DNA from: Xenorhabdus sp. BG5
GTDB lineage: Bacteria > Pseudomonadota > Gammaproteobacteria > Enterobacterales > Enterobacteriaceae
Direction of reading: 5' to 3'
Assembly (NCBI RefSeq): GCF_015163665.1
Contig: NZ_JADEUG010000001.1
Coordinates: 62,001 to 126,000 of the forward strand
DNA length: 64,000 nucleotides
The translations under genes were made by a program, and so were the position numbers. Within the stretch, counting starts at the first letter, position 1; the number at the start of each line of letters is the position of its first letter. Of the stretch, positions 51,455-59,794 are shown piece after piece. The notes below the pieces were generated by a model that was not told where the DNA came from, searched no databases, and was given only the letters and a program-made list of their open reading frames with translations.

Positions 51455-52885
51455 ATGCGGCTTATTTTTTTGTCTCTCTTGATCGTTCCTTTTTTCTCTT
51501 ATTCGTCTAATTTGACTGATGCACAATGTAAATCTAAGGCTGTCTTTAAGGGTGATATGACTAATGTCTGGAAGGAAGGCAACACACGCTACGTTAATTT
51601 TGAGGGCTGTCTCTATTCGCTTTCGGGTGTATCCATAGGCACTGCTGATGGCTCTTGGTATGGGGATTGGACACCTGTTGGCGCAATTGAAGAAGGAGGC
51701 TCCGGTGATGGAGCTGATGAATCAGGGGCAAAGGGTAACGGGGGTAATTTTGGGGGCGTTTCTGGTGTATCAGATGGGAACGCGGAATTAACTCCGTTGG
51801 AAGTGGGTCAATTTGTCGATGTTCCTGATCTGTCTAAGGTTGTCATGCCCTCTGGGGTTGTATTTACTGATGTTATTGATGATGCACATTCTATTTATAC
51901 TCAAACGGAAGGTGGATATATTCTGGGGGATAATGCGGACACGGTTGCGCTGGCCGCCATACTTAATGTTATTAAATCGAATTATATTCCGATTGATTTA
52001 TGGTTTAATGATACTGATGATTATGGTCATCGTGTTCGGTTAAATACTCTTAAGCAAAAAATATCGTATCGGTTTAATGAAAAAAAGATAGTCCCTTCAT
52101 CGCCTGACTTTATTAATTATGAATATGAAATAAAGCTTCATCACACGCATTACGATCCGAGTAAGGTTTGTCTTTATGATAAGGATACCGACACAACACG
52201 TTGTGATGAGTCTCGTCTTTTTGTACAGTCATCAAACGAAAGTTCGAACTCTTATACCATACAAGTTAGGGCAAATATGAATGCCATTGGTAGGGGAAAT
52301 AAGGGTTCTTCGAGTTCTGCTAATGGTGATAATCATTCTTCTGGTAACAGCGGTAATACCGCTTCTGGCAATAAAGATAATGGCTCCACTGGTCATGGTG
52401 GCAATGGGGTAAGTGGTTCAGTAGGGGATTTTGATTATGAACGGATGTCAAATGCGAACAAAAATGCCCTGACAGAAGAGTATGATGCGTTACGAATTAA
52501 ATCGGATATGACATCGGAATTTGAATCTTCATCGTCTTCGTTGATGGCGGTATTTAATAATCATATTGACAGTGTGTCCGGTTTAATTAATGGCAACGGT
52601 CAGGTTGGGGAGGAATTCCAAGAATCAGCGGGCTATATGTCTCAAATAGGCAATGGGGATAAATCTTCTTTAATTGATAATTTTATGAAAGGAGGATTAT
52701 TTCCTGCCTTGCCTTCTGCCACGGAATGCAGGCCGATTATTTTTGGTGAAGGTCAGCAATATGAATTTACGATTGACTGTAAGTACCTTGATATGTTTAA
52801 AAATATCTTTTCTTTTATTCTTTATTTTTGGACGTTTGTGACTATTTATGACACGTTCACGTCTATTCTGCGTAATAAGGGGTAA
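51455..52885 (+). CDS. III: Adsorption/minor coat protein pIII
   Basis: The 476 residues are modular. A signal peptide precedes an N1 domain (about 19-80) close to the Ff TolA-binding domain: CKSKAVFKGDMTNVWKEGNTRYVNFEGCLYSLSGV, though the second Ff disulfide pair is missing. A Gly-rich linker (80-110) leads to a middle domain (about 112-287) with no visible similarity to the F-pilus-binding N2. A Ser/Gly/Asn linker (288-322) precedes the CT domain from GDFDYERMSNANK to the membrane anchor and RNKG, again Ff-like. Confidence 0.94.
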   Translation: MRLIFLSLLIVPFFSYSSNLTDAQCKSKAVFKGDMTNVWKEGNTRYVNFEGCLYSLSGVSIGTADGSWYGDWTPVGAIEEGGSGDGADESGAKGNGGNFGGVSGVSDGNAELTPLEVGQFVDVPDLSKVVMPSGVVFTDVIDDAHSIYTQTEGGYILGDNADTVALAAILNVIKSNYIPIDLWFNDTDDYGHRVRLNTLKQKISYRFNEKKIVPSSPDFINYEYEIKLHHTHYDPSKVCLYDKDTDTTRCDESRLFVQSSNESSNSYTIQVRANMNAIGRGNKGSSSSANGDNHSSGNSGNTASGNKDNGSTGHGGNGVSGSVGDFDYERMSNANKNALTEEYDALRIKSDMTSEFESSSSSLMAVFNNHIDSVSGLINGNGQVGEEFQESAGYMSQIGNGDKSSLIDNFMKGGLFPALPSATECRPIIFGEGQQYEFTIDCKYLDMFKNIFSFILYFWTFVTIYDTFTSILRNKG

Positions 52886-52887
52886 TC

Positions 52888-53229
52888 ATGCCTGCGTTAC
52901 TAGGGATACCGGCATTAATTCGGTTTTTAGGATGGCTGCTGTCTTTTTTAATTGGCTATTTAGCCAAGTATTTTACGTTGGGCATTGCCCGCATTGCGTT
53001 GGCTATCGGTCTTTTTTTGGGGCTGATTGTTGGCCTGAATAGTTTATTAATTTCTTATCTTTCTGATTTGGTTGCCGTGTTGCCGCCTGAGATTAGCGGG
53101 GCAATTTCATCTATTTTGCCATCTAATGCGTTGCCTTGTTTATATGCGATATTTTCGTTGAAAGCGGCGGTGTTTATTTTTGACGTAAAAGACCGCGTGA
53201 TTTCTTACCTTGACTGGAATAAATCCTGA
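52888..53229 (+). CDS. VI: Minor coat protein pVI
   Basis: The 113-residue membrane protein is nearly colinear with M13 pVI (112 residues): MPALLGIPALIRFLGWLLS, ALAIGLFLGLIVGLNSLLISYLSDL, ILPSNALPCLYAIFSLKAAVFIFDVKDRVISYLDW. With pIII it terminates assembly and seals the trailing end of the virion. Its TGA overlaps the ATG of gene I. Confidence 0.97.
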   Translation: MPALLGIPALIRFLGWLLSFLIGYLAKYFTLGIARIALAIGLFLGLIVGLNSLLISYLSDLVAVLPPEISGAISSILPSNALPCLYAIFSLKAAVFIFDVKDRVISYLDWNKS

Positions 53230-54296
53230 TGGCGGTTTACGTAGTGACAGGAAAATTAGGTGCCGGAAAAACGCTGGTCGCTGTGGGGAAGATCCAGGAC
53301 AAGATAGTCTCAGGATGTAAAGTGGCTACCAACCTGGATTTACGGGTGTTTAATCTGCCTCGTGTAGGACGGTTTGCCCAATCACCGCGTGTGATGCGCA
53401 TTCCTGATAAGCCCGCTCTGGCCGACCTTGAGTGCATTGGGCGGGGCAATGATTCGTATGATGAAAACAAAAACGGTTTACTGGTGTTGGATGAGTGCGG
53501 TACGTGGTTTAACTCGCGTTCGTGGTCGGACAAACAACGGCAGGCAGTGGTTGACTGGTTTCTTCATGCCCGCAAATTGGGCTGGGATATTATTTTCTTA
53601 ATTCAGGATCTATCGATTATGGATAAGCAGGCGCGTTTAGCCCTTGCTGAACATGTCGTGTATTGCCGCCGTTTAGATAAGATAACGATCCCGTTTATTG
53701 GGTCGGTTTACAGCCTGATGACAGGAGATAAATTGCCGTTGCCGAAAATTCATGTCGGTATTGTGAAATATGGGGATTCGTCCCAGTCAATGACCGTTGA
53801 GCGCTGGACGTATACAGGCCGTGATTTATATTCTGCGTATGATACAAAACAGACGTTTTCTGATAATTGTGAAAAGGGCGTTTATTCTTATTTGACGCCG
53901 TATTTATCCCATGGTCGTTATGCTTGCTCCCGTGATTTTGGTTTTTATATGCGTCTGACAAAAATTTATTTCAAGCGTTTTTCACGTATTTTTATTTTTA
54001 TTGTTGGTTTCTTAATGAGTATTGTGTTTCATTACTTTCATCAGGACAAGACTGTTAATCCCATTGCGGATTCTGAAATAAAAGAAACTAAAGAAAATAA
54101 AGTTTTTCCATTAAATGAATTTAAAATTATCTCCTCTTCACGTTATGAGTTTGAGATTAATTTAGTTTTTTCTGATGCGAAGGGTAATAAATTCACGTCT
54201 AAAGAATTAGTCCAGCATGGTTATAACGTTGAATTTATGGATGCGTGTCACGTTGTTATCTCTAAAGAGACTCAAAATGAAAAAATCGGTTGTTAA
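53229..54296 (+). CDS. I: Assembly ATPase pI (Zot family)
   Basis: Inner-membrane assembly motor of 355 residues. The Walker A motif is VTGKLGAGKTLVAVGKIQDKI and the Walker B region NGLLVLDECGTWFNSRSW. The cytoplasmic domain is very close to M13 pI up to YSYLTPYLSHGRY. A membrane helix (IFIFIVGFLMSIVFHYF) and a more diverged periplasmic tail follow. In Ff an internal start makes pXI; a comparable internal Met in the second half is possible but not assigned. It overlaps gene IV by 20 bases. Confidence 0.97.
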   Translation: MAVYVVTGKLGAGKTLVAVGKIQDKIVSGCKVATNLDLRVFNLPRVGRFAQSPRVMRIPDKPALADLECIGRGNDSYDENKNGLLVLDECGTWFNSRSWSDKQRQAVVDWFLHARKLGWDIIFLIQDLSIMDKQARLALAEHVVYCRRLDKITIPFIGSVYSLMTGDKLPLPKIHVGIVKYGDSSQSMTVERWTYTGRDLYSAYDTKQTFSDNCEKGVYSYLTPYLSHGRYACSRDFGFYMRLTKIYFKRFSRIFIFIVGFLMSIVFHYFHQDKTVNPIADSEIKETKENKVFPLNEFKIISSSRYEFEINLVFSDAKGNKFTSKELVQHGYNVEFMDACHVVISKETQNEKIGC

Positions 54297-55521
54297 TGTC
54301 TTCTTGTTTATTTCGGTCACCTTTTCTTGTTTTGCCTGGTCTGAGCGTATTGAATTAAATAATGCGTCATTGCGGGATTTTGTGGCATGGTATGCGAAAG
54401 CCTCGGCTCAGGCGATTGTGATCACACCGGAGGTTAAGGGAGAAATTACGGTTTACTCTGCTGATGTCACGAAAGATAACATGACCGATTTTTTTGTTTC
54501 TGTGTTGCGGGCTAATGGGTACGATCTTTTGCCGGGTGAGCCTGCCGTGATAGGTAAGTATCAGCCCGTTTCTGAGCAGGTTGAATCGGAGGCTCTCTAT
54601 CATGAGGCTTTTCCTATGGCCATCGAGATGTTGCCTCATGAGGCAGTTGATCTGGTGACACGGACTTACAAGATTAATTATGTTCGGGCTAAGGATTTGG
54701 CACCGGTGATTGATATCTATTTGAAATCCGGGCGTGTATCGGGGGTGAAAGCGTTCCCGTTCGAGGGTTCCAATATTGTGGTTGTGACAGCGCCTGAATC
54801 ACTGCATGACGAGTTAAAAAACGTTTTACCCGATATGGATGTGCCCCGCGATCAGGTTTTGATAGAGGGGCTGATGTTTGAAACCACGGAAGGTAAGGCC
54901 TTTGATTTTAGTTTTTCGGCAGGCTCCCAAACGGGAACGGTTGCCGGAGGGATGAATACGGATCGGCTGGCGTCGGTTCTCTCGGCAGCGGGGGGATCGT
55001 TCGGGATTTTTAACGGTAATGTGTTGGGACTTTCTCTTAAGGCGGTTCAGAAGGACAGTGCTTCATCTGTTCTTTCTGTGCCCCGTATCCTGACGATGTC
55101 CGGTCAGCGGGGCTATATCTCAGTGGGTCAGAATGTGCCATTTGTCACGGGTAAGGTGACAGGAGAAGCTGCCAGCGTGAATAACCCGTTTCAGACCATT
55201 GAACGGCATGATGTGGGAATCTCTTTAGAGGTCACGCCGATTGTCACGTCTTCTGATGTGGTGATCATGAACATTCATGTCAGGGCGGACAGTATCAGCA
55301 GCTTAACTGGTGCCAGTGATATCATTACGAATCAGCGCCAGATTGAGACGACAGTACATCTGAATAGCGGGCAGACGTTGTTATTGGGGGGACTTATTGA
55401 CGATCGTTCTTCAAATGAAGAGAGTGCCGTTCCGTTTATGTCCCGTGTTCCGTTGATTGGTTGGCTATTTAGTTCTGAATCGGATGATGCCCAGAAGCGC
55501 GCGCTTTATATAATGCTTTAA
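54277..55521 (+). CDS. IV: Outer-membrane secretin pIV
   Basis: Exit channel for the virion, 414 residues. A signal peptide (VVNVFLFISVTFSCFAWS) and N domains (RIELNNASLRDFVAWYAKASAQAIVITPEVKG) are followed by the secretin core, closely matching M13 pIV: AGSQTGTVAGGMNTDRLASVLSAAGGSFGIFNGNVLGLSLKA and GYISVGQNVPFVTGKVTGEAASVNNPFQTIER. The ATG at 54277 (MKKSVVN) is chosen. The protein ends LYIML, about eight residues earlier than M13 pIV (LYVLVKATIVRAL). Confidence 0.95.
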   Translation: MKKSVVNVFLFISVTFSCFAWSERIELNNASLRDFVAWYAKASAQAIVITPEVKGEITVYSADVTKDNMTDFFVSVLRANGYDLLPGEPAVIGKYQPVSEQVESEALYHEAFPMAIEMLPHEAVDLVTRTYKINYVRAKDLAPVIDIYLKSGRVSGVKAFPFEGSNIVVVTAPESLHDELKNVLPDMDVPRDQVLIEGLMFETTEGKAFDFSFSAGSQTGTVAGGMNTDRLASVLSAAGGSFGIFNGNVLGLSLKAVQKDSASSVLSVPRILTMSGQRGYISVGQNVPFVTGKVTGEAASVNNPFQTIERHDVGISLEVTPIVTSSDVVIMNIHVRADSISSLTGASDIITNQRQIETTVHLNSGQTLLLGGLIDDRSSNEESAVPFMSRVPLIGWLFSSESDDAQKRALYIML

Positions 55522-55978
55522 TCATGAGGTTAATTTTGGATGAATGACAGGTTTGTTTTATTTGATAGAGAACGAACCCAGGGCAATTTGATTAATGACG
55601 TCATTACGTTATTTTTATGACGTAAACCCGATAAAAAAACGAACATTGTTCGTTTGGTGTGTGAATTTATGCCCTTTAGGGAGGATATGGAAGGAGGCTC
55701 TTCGGCGTGACTGGAGACACCATTTGTCAATTCCGCCGATCTTGTAAAAAGATTTTTAGAATTACATATTTCGCAGGTTGGTGAAAGAGGGTAGTATATA
55801 GTATGAATAACATTTCTCGCAATGTTAACGTTTCTATTTTGCTATGAATCAATCCATTGATATACTTGGGATTAGAGAGTAGGGTATTGAACATTTTAGG
55901 ACAGAAATATATGCAACAGATTAACGGGTATGAGCAACTTGATATTTTCTAAATAGTAAATTATTTAGGTGATATCTT
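55522..55978. other. Phage intergenic region downstream of gene IV
   Basis: About 455 bases without a convincing gene, at the Ff location of packaging signal and plus-strand origin. It holds TGACGTCAT, the perfect inverted repeat at 55637-55655, and several shorter symmetries. A 13-codon frame (MQQINGYEQLDIF) at 55912-55953 precedes the next gene and may be a leader peptide. The nick site for the initiator probably lies here or in the attachment-site region, but I cannot place it. Confidence 0.5.
55637..55655. promoter_or_regulatory. Perfect inverted repeat, possible operator or origin element
   Basis: AAACGAACA-T-TGTTCGTTT is a 9-bp perfect inverted repeat with a single central base. It could be a dimeric-repressor operator or an initiator-binding element. 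Confidence 0.55.
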
Positions 55979-56227
55979 ATGTCTGTAAAGAGCCAAATTC
56001 GTGATCATCTTCCCAATGGAAGATTAAAGTCCTATCGTCGAGTAGGTAAACGATTTAGCCGCTGTAAAAAATGGTTTAATAAATCACCTTTTTGGTATCG
56101 TAATTTGGTGATGACCAGACCGGAACGGCGCGAAGTGAAGCGTCTTATTTCTAAGATACTGCATGGTTACGATCCTGAAGGTATTGTATTTCCTGTGCAC
56201 AATAAGCCTGTTGAATGGTTTTATTGA
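55979..56227 (+). CDS. Small basic phage-encoded protein
   Basis: The 82 residues are strongly basic (SYRRVGKRFSRCKKWFNKSPFWYRNLVMTRPERREVKRLISKILHGYDPEG), with no signal peptide or membrane helix. Nucleic-acid binding is plausible from charge alone. It has no Ff counterpart and lies between pIV and the complementary-strand origin, a usual site for accessory genes. A weak ribosome-binding site (TAGGTGAT) precedes the ATG. Function unknown. Confidence 0.55.
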   Translation: MSVKSQIRDHLPNGRLKSYRRVGKRFSRCKKWFNKSPFWYRNLVMTRPERREVKRLISKILHGYDPEGIVFPVHNKPVEWFY

Positions 56228-56269
56228 TTTTTCAAAAAATTAAACCTAGGTACCATTATTAAAATCGTC

Positions 56270-56396
56270 AAGTGTTAAATCGGGGGTCCCTTTAGGGTTC
56301 CGATTTAACACTTGTACGACACTTAGATAAAGACACTTGGTCAAGGTGGTTGTGAACACGTAGTGGGCACAATCACTTATTAGACGGATTGTTTTT
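56270..56396 (+). other. f1-like complementary (minus) strand origin
   Basis: Two structures match the f1/M13 intergenic region. The first hairpin pairs AAGTGTTAAATCGG with CCGATTTAACACTT around GGGTCCCTTTAGGGTT; its central 30 bases (56277-56306) differ from f1 by one missing base. The second (56343-56378) keeps the f1 loop CACGTAGTGGG while its stem has changed on both sides and still pairs, followed by TAGACGG and a T run. In f1 these hairpins direct RNA polymerase priming of the complementary strand. Confidence 0.85.
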
Positions 56397-56805
56397 TAAA
56401 ATATTTATTCTTGAGATCTGCAATATGATTTCTCATTTTCTCTTTATTATCAGCTTCGGTTTGTAGTTTTTTCGAACTTTTAATTTTAAACTCATCTATA
56501 TTTTTGTCTATAAATTCACTAGCAAATTTGATGTTACGCAATTGCTTCCAACTTGGTTGGATATTTAATTTCTCTGAGATAGATTGTATAAATTTAATTT
56601 GTTTTCTTGTTACAATTTGAGAGCCTTCAGGAATAAACTCTCTTATTGCATCATCTATGTATTCTGATGCCTTTGAGTCTATTGAGATTGTTTTATTTTC
56701 TCTTCCATATATTGATACAAGTTCATATATGCATTTATGGATTTCAACTTTTATTTTTGCATTACCTATGGTGAGTGTAGCAATAGAAATATTTTTATTA
56801 GACAT
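56380..56805 (-). CDS. Phage accessory protein, 141 aa
   Basis: Not recognised. A Lys- and Ile-rich soluble protein with a beta-rich start (ISIATLTIGNAKIKVEIHKCIYELVSIYG) and a helical, charged C-terminal half ending KMRNHIADLKNKYFKKQSV. It is transcribed against the phage genes, and its stop codon lies inside the minus-origin sequence. Opposite-strand cargo at this site in inoviruses often acts in regulation or superinfection exclusion, but nothing in the sequence proves that here. No strong ribosome-binding site. Confidence 0.6.
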   Translation of the reverse strand: MSNKNISIATLTIGNAKIKVEIHKCIYELVSIYGRENKTISIDSKASEYIDDAIREFIPEGSQIVTRKQIKFIQSISEKLNIQPSWKQLRNIKFASEFIDKNIDEFKIKSSKKLQTEADNKEKMRNHIADLKNKYFKKQSV

Positions 56806-56871
56806 AAATTTTTGGTTAATTAATAGTAATAATTGTTTATTTGATTTTAAAAGTGAGTATTACATGGTGCC

Positions 56872-56922
56872 ATCGCCGAAGGCGACCCCCGTGCTGTACT
56901 ACGGGGGTACTACGGGGGTAGT
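56872..56922. repeat. GC-rich hairpins and TACTACGGGGG direct repeat
   Basis: The 11-mer TACTACGGGGG occurs twice in tandem (56897-56907 and 56908-56918). It can pair with the preceding ACCCCCGT, and TCGCC-GAA-GGCGA forms a small hairpin just before it. The block is a sharp GC-rich island in AT-rich DNA, between two leftward genes. Confidence 0.75.
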
Positions 56923-56968
56923 CTAAGGTTATCTTCTGGCTTTCAGCCACTCCGGTCTATATTTGCAG

Positions 56969-57166
56969 TTAGTTTTGAGTCTGTTGTTTAACAGCATGAA
57001 TCAAGTCCTTAGCTGCGTCTTTTGCATAATTATCAATCAAGTGGTTAACAAGGTCCGTCCATGATATGGATTTTCCTGCCACATGACTGGCATCTATCGC
57101 TAATCGTTCAAGCCTCAATTTTCTGTCGGCAACAATAGCCATAGTTGTACGTTTAGGTGTTGTCAT
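56969..57166 (-). CDS. Small ribbon-helix-helix-like protein
   Basis: I chose the ATG at 57166 (MTTPKRTTMAIVADRKLRLERLAIDASHVAGKSISWTDLVNHLIDNYAKDAAKDLIHAV), giving 65 residues. The short beta-like start followed by two helices resembles Arc/MetJ-type ribbon-helix-helix DNA-binding proteins, so a phage repressor or copy regulator is possible. The longer frame from 57301 adds 45 residues without support. It is the last gene before dif. Confidence 0.55.
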   Translation of the reverse strand: MTTPKRTTMAIVADRKLRLERLAIDASHVAGKSISWTDLVNHLIDNYAKDAAKDLIHAVKQQTQN

Positions 57167-57405
57167 AATTGAGTTCGCCTTTCTATTAGTCAACCTATAT
57201 TGGCTCATTATAGGTAAACATTCATGTAATTGTACCTTTGTACTTGTATAAGTGTTTACCATGTGATAAATTTTTTTCAGTGCATGATTGTATATGTGCA
57301 TATTTCGCTAACTGGGGGCTTTGGAGGGTGAGTTTTTTAGTCGGCTAGTGAATGGAAGATCGGGTACTCAGGGTCAAACCTCAGTACTTTTTTAAAAGCT
57401 ACGTT

Positions 57406-57433
57406 GGTTCGCATAATCTATATTATGTTAAAT
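57406..57433 (+). other. dif: dif site (XerCD recombination site) at the prophage right end
   Basis: The 28-mer consists of GGTTCGCATAA, centre TCTATA and TTATGTTAAAT. It differs from E. coli dif at one base of the XerC arm and one base of the centre; the XerD arm is identical. It resolves chromosome dimers with FtsK and here forms the right boundary of the filamentous prophage. It lies on the expected side of both Ter sites. Confidence 0.92.
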
Positions 57434-57453
57434 ACAATTTAATTCCATCCATA

Positions 57454-58572
57454 TCATCCAACTTCGTATTTGATAAATCTGGTACTTATTAATGATGAGT
57501 ACGCCCCCGCTCTCAGCCCCAATTTTCTCGCGCAGAATATCGCTGGCGACTTCGGAGCATTTAGCAATATATCAGCAATCTTATAACTTAATTCTTGAGT
57601 ATCAAGGTCCGCTTGATTACTTAGTACAGCAATAGTTAAACATGAGTTTGGCAAACGTATAAAATGAGCTCTGTAACCAGCCCATTCACCGGAGTGTTCC
57701 AGACTAGGCTCCGCTAAGTGGTTGTGATGTTCTAAGCCAAATGCATAAGTTTCATAGTTTTTTACCCTGTCTCCAGTAGATGTTATTTTTGGTAATGCCT
57801 GAGTCATGCGTTGGACTAATGATTCTCCACCAACCCTACCGTGAGATAAATTTTCACCCCATAACATGAGGTCTCCAACAGTTGAGTGTACCGCCCCATC
57901 ACCTGTATGTGTCCATGGCGATTCAAAAAGTTGGTCTTTCTGGTTATATGCTCGTGCAAATTCGACAGCGATTGGATATTCATCAACAATGAATGTATTT
58001 TTCATCCCAAGGGGTTTGAAAATACGTTCTTGACTGAATTCACTCAGTTTTATCCCGCTGGCTTTTTCAGCTACTTGCGCTAATAAAAAGTATCCAGTAT
58101 TGCTGTATTCAAATGCTGTCCCTGGCGCAAATACAGATTGAGATTGCGCATATAAGTGATGCAATGATTGTTCAATTGTCAACGGATCTTGTTCATTAAT
58201 ACCAATCGATTCAGCCAGCTCCATATAATCAACGAGTCCACCAGTATGATAGATTAAGTGGCGAAGAGTGACAGGATCTGCATAGCTACCTAAGTCAGGC
58301 AAGAATTTTGTGATTGAATCATCTAACGATAAATAACCGTCACTTTCTAATAATAAGAGCGTAAATGCAGTGAATTGTTTTGAAACTGAGGCGATATTAA
58401 AGACACTTCCTATTGAAAGTGGCTTATGTGATTCTAAACAAGCTAAGCCTATAGAGGCTTGATAAGTTAATCCGTTATCATATTTGGCCATGTAGACAAC
58501 ACCGGGAGCATGTTTATCAAATGGTGTTAAAAGTTCATCGAGTGCTTTAATGATTTCAGGATTTTTCTTCAT
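57454..58572 (-). CDS. Serine hydrolase, beta-lactamase superfamily (class C-like fold)
   Basis: The 372 residues have the penicillin-binding/esterase motifs SxxK (SVSKQFTAFTLL), YxN (YSNTGYFLLAQV) and a late HSG (LEHSGEWAGYRAHF) in place of the KTG box. No signal peptide is visible, so it is probably a cytoplasmic esterase, amidase or peptidase and not a resistance enzyme. The gene begins the chromosomal side right of dif and is transcribed towards it, ending 20 bases from the site. Substrate unknown. Confidence 0.87.
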   Translation of the reverse strand: MKKNPEIIKALDELLTPFDKHAPGVVYMAKYDNGLTYQASIGLACLESHKPLSIGSVFNIASVSKQFTAFTLLLLESDGYLSLDDSITKFLPDLGSYADPVTLRHLIYHTGGLVDYMELAESIGINEQDPLTIEQSLHHLYAQSQSVFAPGTAFEYSNTGYFLLAQVAEKASGIKLSEFSQERIFKPLGMKNTFIVDEYPIAVEFARAYNQKDQLFESPWTHTGDGAVHSTVGDLMLWGENLSHGRVGGESLVQRMTQALPKITSTGDRVKNYETYAFGLEHHNHLAEPSLEHSGEWAGYRAHFIRLPNSCLTIAVLSNQADLDTQELSYKIADILLNAPKSPAIFCARKLGLRAGAYSSLISTRFIKYEVG

Positions 58573-58690
58573 AATCTACTCTTCGTCGGGTTTTATCTAC
58601 AAAAAGGCAGGTAACATCGAGTCGTGAATAGTGCCCCACTGCACCTGCCACTGCTTCTGCTGAAATTATCCAGCTAAGCCGCCTATAAAT

Positions 58691-59794
58691 TTAATAATTC
58701 GCCTTCAACCAGTCGGTATATCCTTTTGCTCCATTACCGTAATAAGCGTCATTATTGATATCAGCCAGTTCAATCCCGTAACGTAAACGCTCTACCAAAT
58801 CAGGATTTGAAATAAACGGGCGGCCGAATGCAACTGCATCTACCTTATCTTCCGCACGACGGGAAATCGCCATTTCAAGATTATAATTGTTGTTACCAAT
58901 ATAAGCTCCGTCGAACAACGATCTTAGTTCATCCAAATCAACACCTTCAGGAATATCACGGCTTTTTCCTGTTGTTCCTTCAACAAAATGGAGATAAGCC
59001 AGCTTGAATTTATTGAGTTGCTGAATCAGATAGCTATATGTAGTCATCACATTACTATCAAGCGGAGTATTTCCTACTTCTGTTGTCACTGGAGACAATC
59101 TAATACCAACCCGTCCACCACCCCAAATATGGGTTACCGCGTCAACAACTTCGAGAATTAATCTGGCGCGGTTTTCAATTGAACCACCATACTGATCGGT
59201 GCGATGGTTAGTTGAATCACGCAGAAACTGCTCCAATAGATAATTGTTAGCAGCATGGATTTCTACGCCATCGAACCCTGCACGTTTAGCACATTCTGCC
59301 GCATGTCTGTATTGCTCAATAACATCAGGGATTTCGTCGGTTCTAAGTGCGCGCGGTATGGACGCTTTTTCTATGCCACGACGGGTAAAAACATTACCGT
59401 CTGTTTTAATAACAGATGGTGCTACTGGGGCTTCTTTATTTGGTTGAAGATCAACGTGTGAGAAACGACCGACATGCCACAATTGCATTACAATTTTACC
59501 ACCAGCAGCATGAATAGCATCTGTGACTTTTTTCCATCCTGCCACCTGATCTTCTGTCCAGATACCAGGAGTCATAGCATAACCGCATCCCTGTGCTGAA
59601 ATATTAGTTGCTTCTGAAATGATTAAACCAGCGCTCACACGCTGAGCATAATATGTAACATTAAGTTCGTTTGGGACACCTTCCTCATTCATACGAGCAC
59701 GTGTTAAAGGTGCCATAACAATACGATTAGCAAGTTCCATTTCCCCTAATTTGGTAGGCGAGAAAAGATCGGTTCTAGTACTATTGTCAGTCAT
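58691..59794 (-). CDS. nemA: Old Yellow Enzyme family reductase (NemA-like)
   Basis: FMN-dependent ene-reductase of 367 residues. The FMN-binding start is MAPLTRARMNEEGVPNELNVTYYAQRV, the substrate-binding segment is VEIHAANNYLLEQFLRDSTNHRTDQYGGSIENRARL with the His/Asn pair and catalytic Tyr, and the C-terminal FMN site is DAVAFGRPFISNPDLVERL. NemA reduces N-ethylmaleimide, nitrate esters and other electrophiles. No NemR-type repressor gene is adjacent. A large inverted repeat lies upstream. Confidence 0.9.
   Translation of the reverse strand: MTDNSTRTDLFSPTKLGEMELANRIVMAPLTRARMNEEGVPNELNVTYYAQRVSAGLIISEATNISAQGCGYAMTPGIWTEDQVAGWKKVTDAIHAAGGKIVMQLWHVGRFSHVDLQPNKEAPVAPSVIKTDGNVFTRRGIEKASIPRALRTDEIPDVIEQYRHAAECAKRAGFDGVEIHAANNYLLEQFLRDSTNHRTDQYGGSIENRARLILEVVDAVTHIWGGGRVGIRLSPVTTEVGNTPLDSNVMTTYSYLIQQLNKFKLAYLHFVEGTTGKSRDIPEGVDLDELRSLFDGAYIGNNNYNLEMAISRRAEDKVDAVAFGRPFISNPDLVERLRYGIELADINNDAYYGNGAKGYTDWLKANY

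Noticed and set aside
57454..58572. Second beta-lactamase resistance gene
   Set aside because: It has SxxK, YxN and HSG motifs but no signal peptide and lacks the KTG box, so an esterase/peptidase-type serine hydrolase is more likely.
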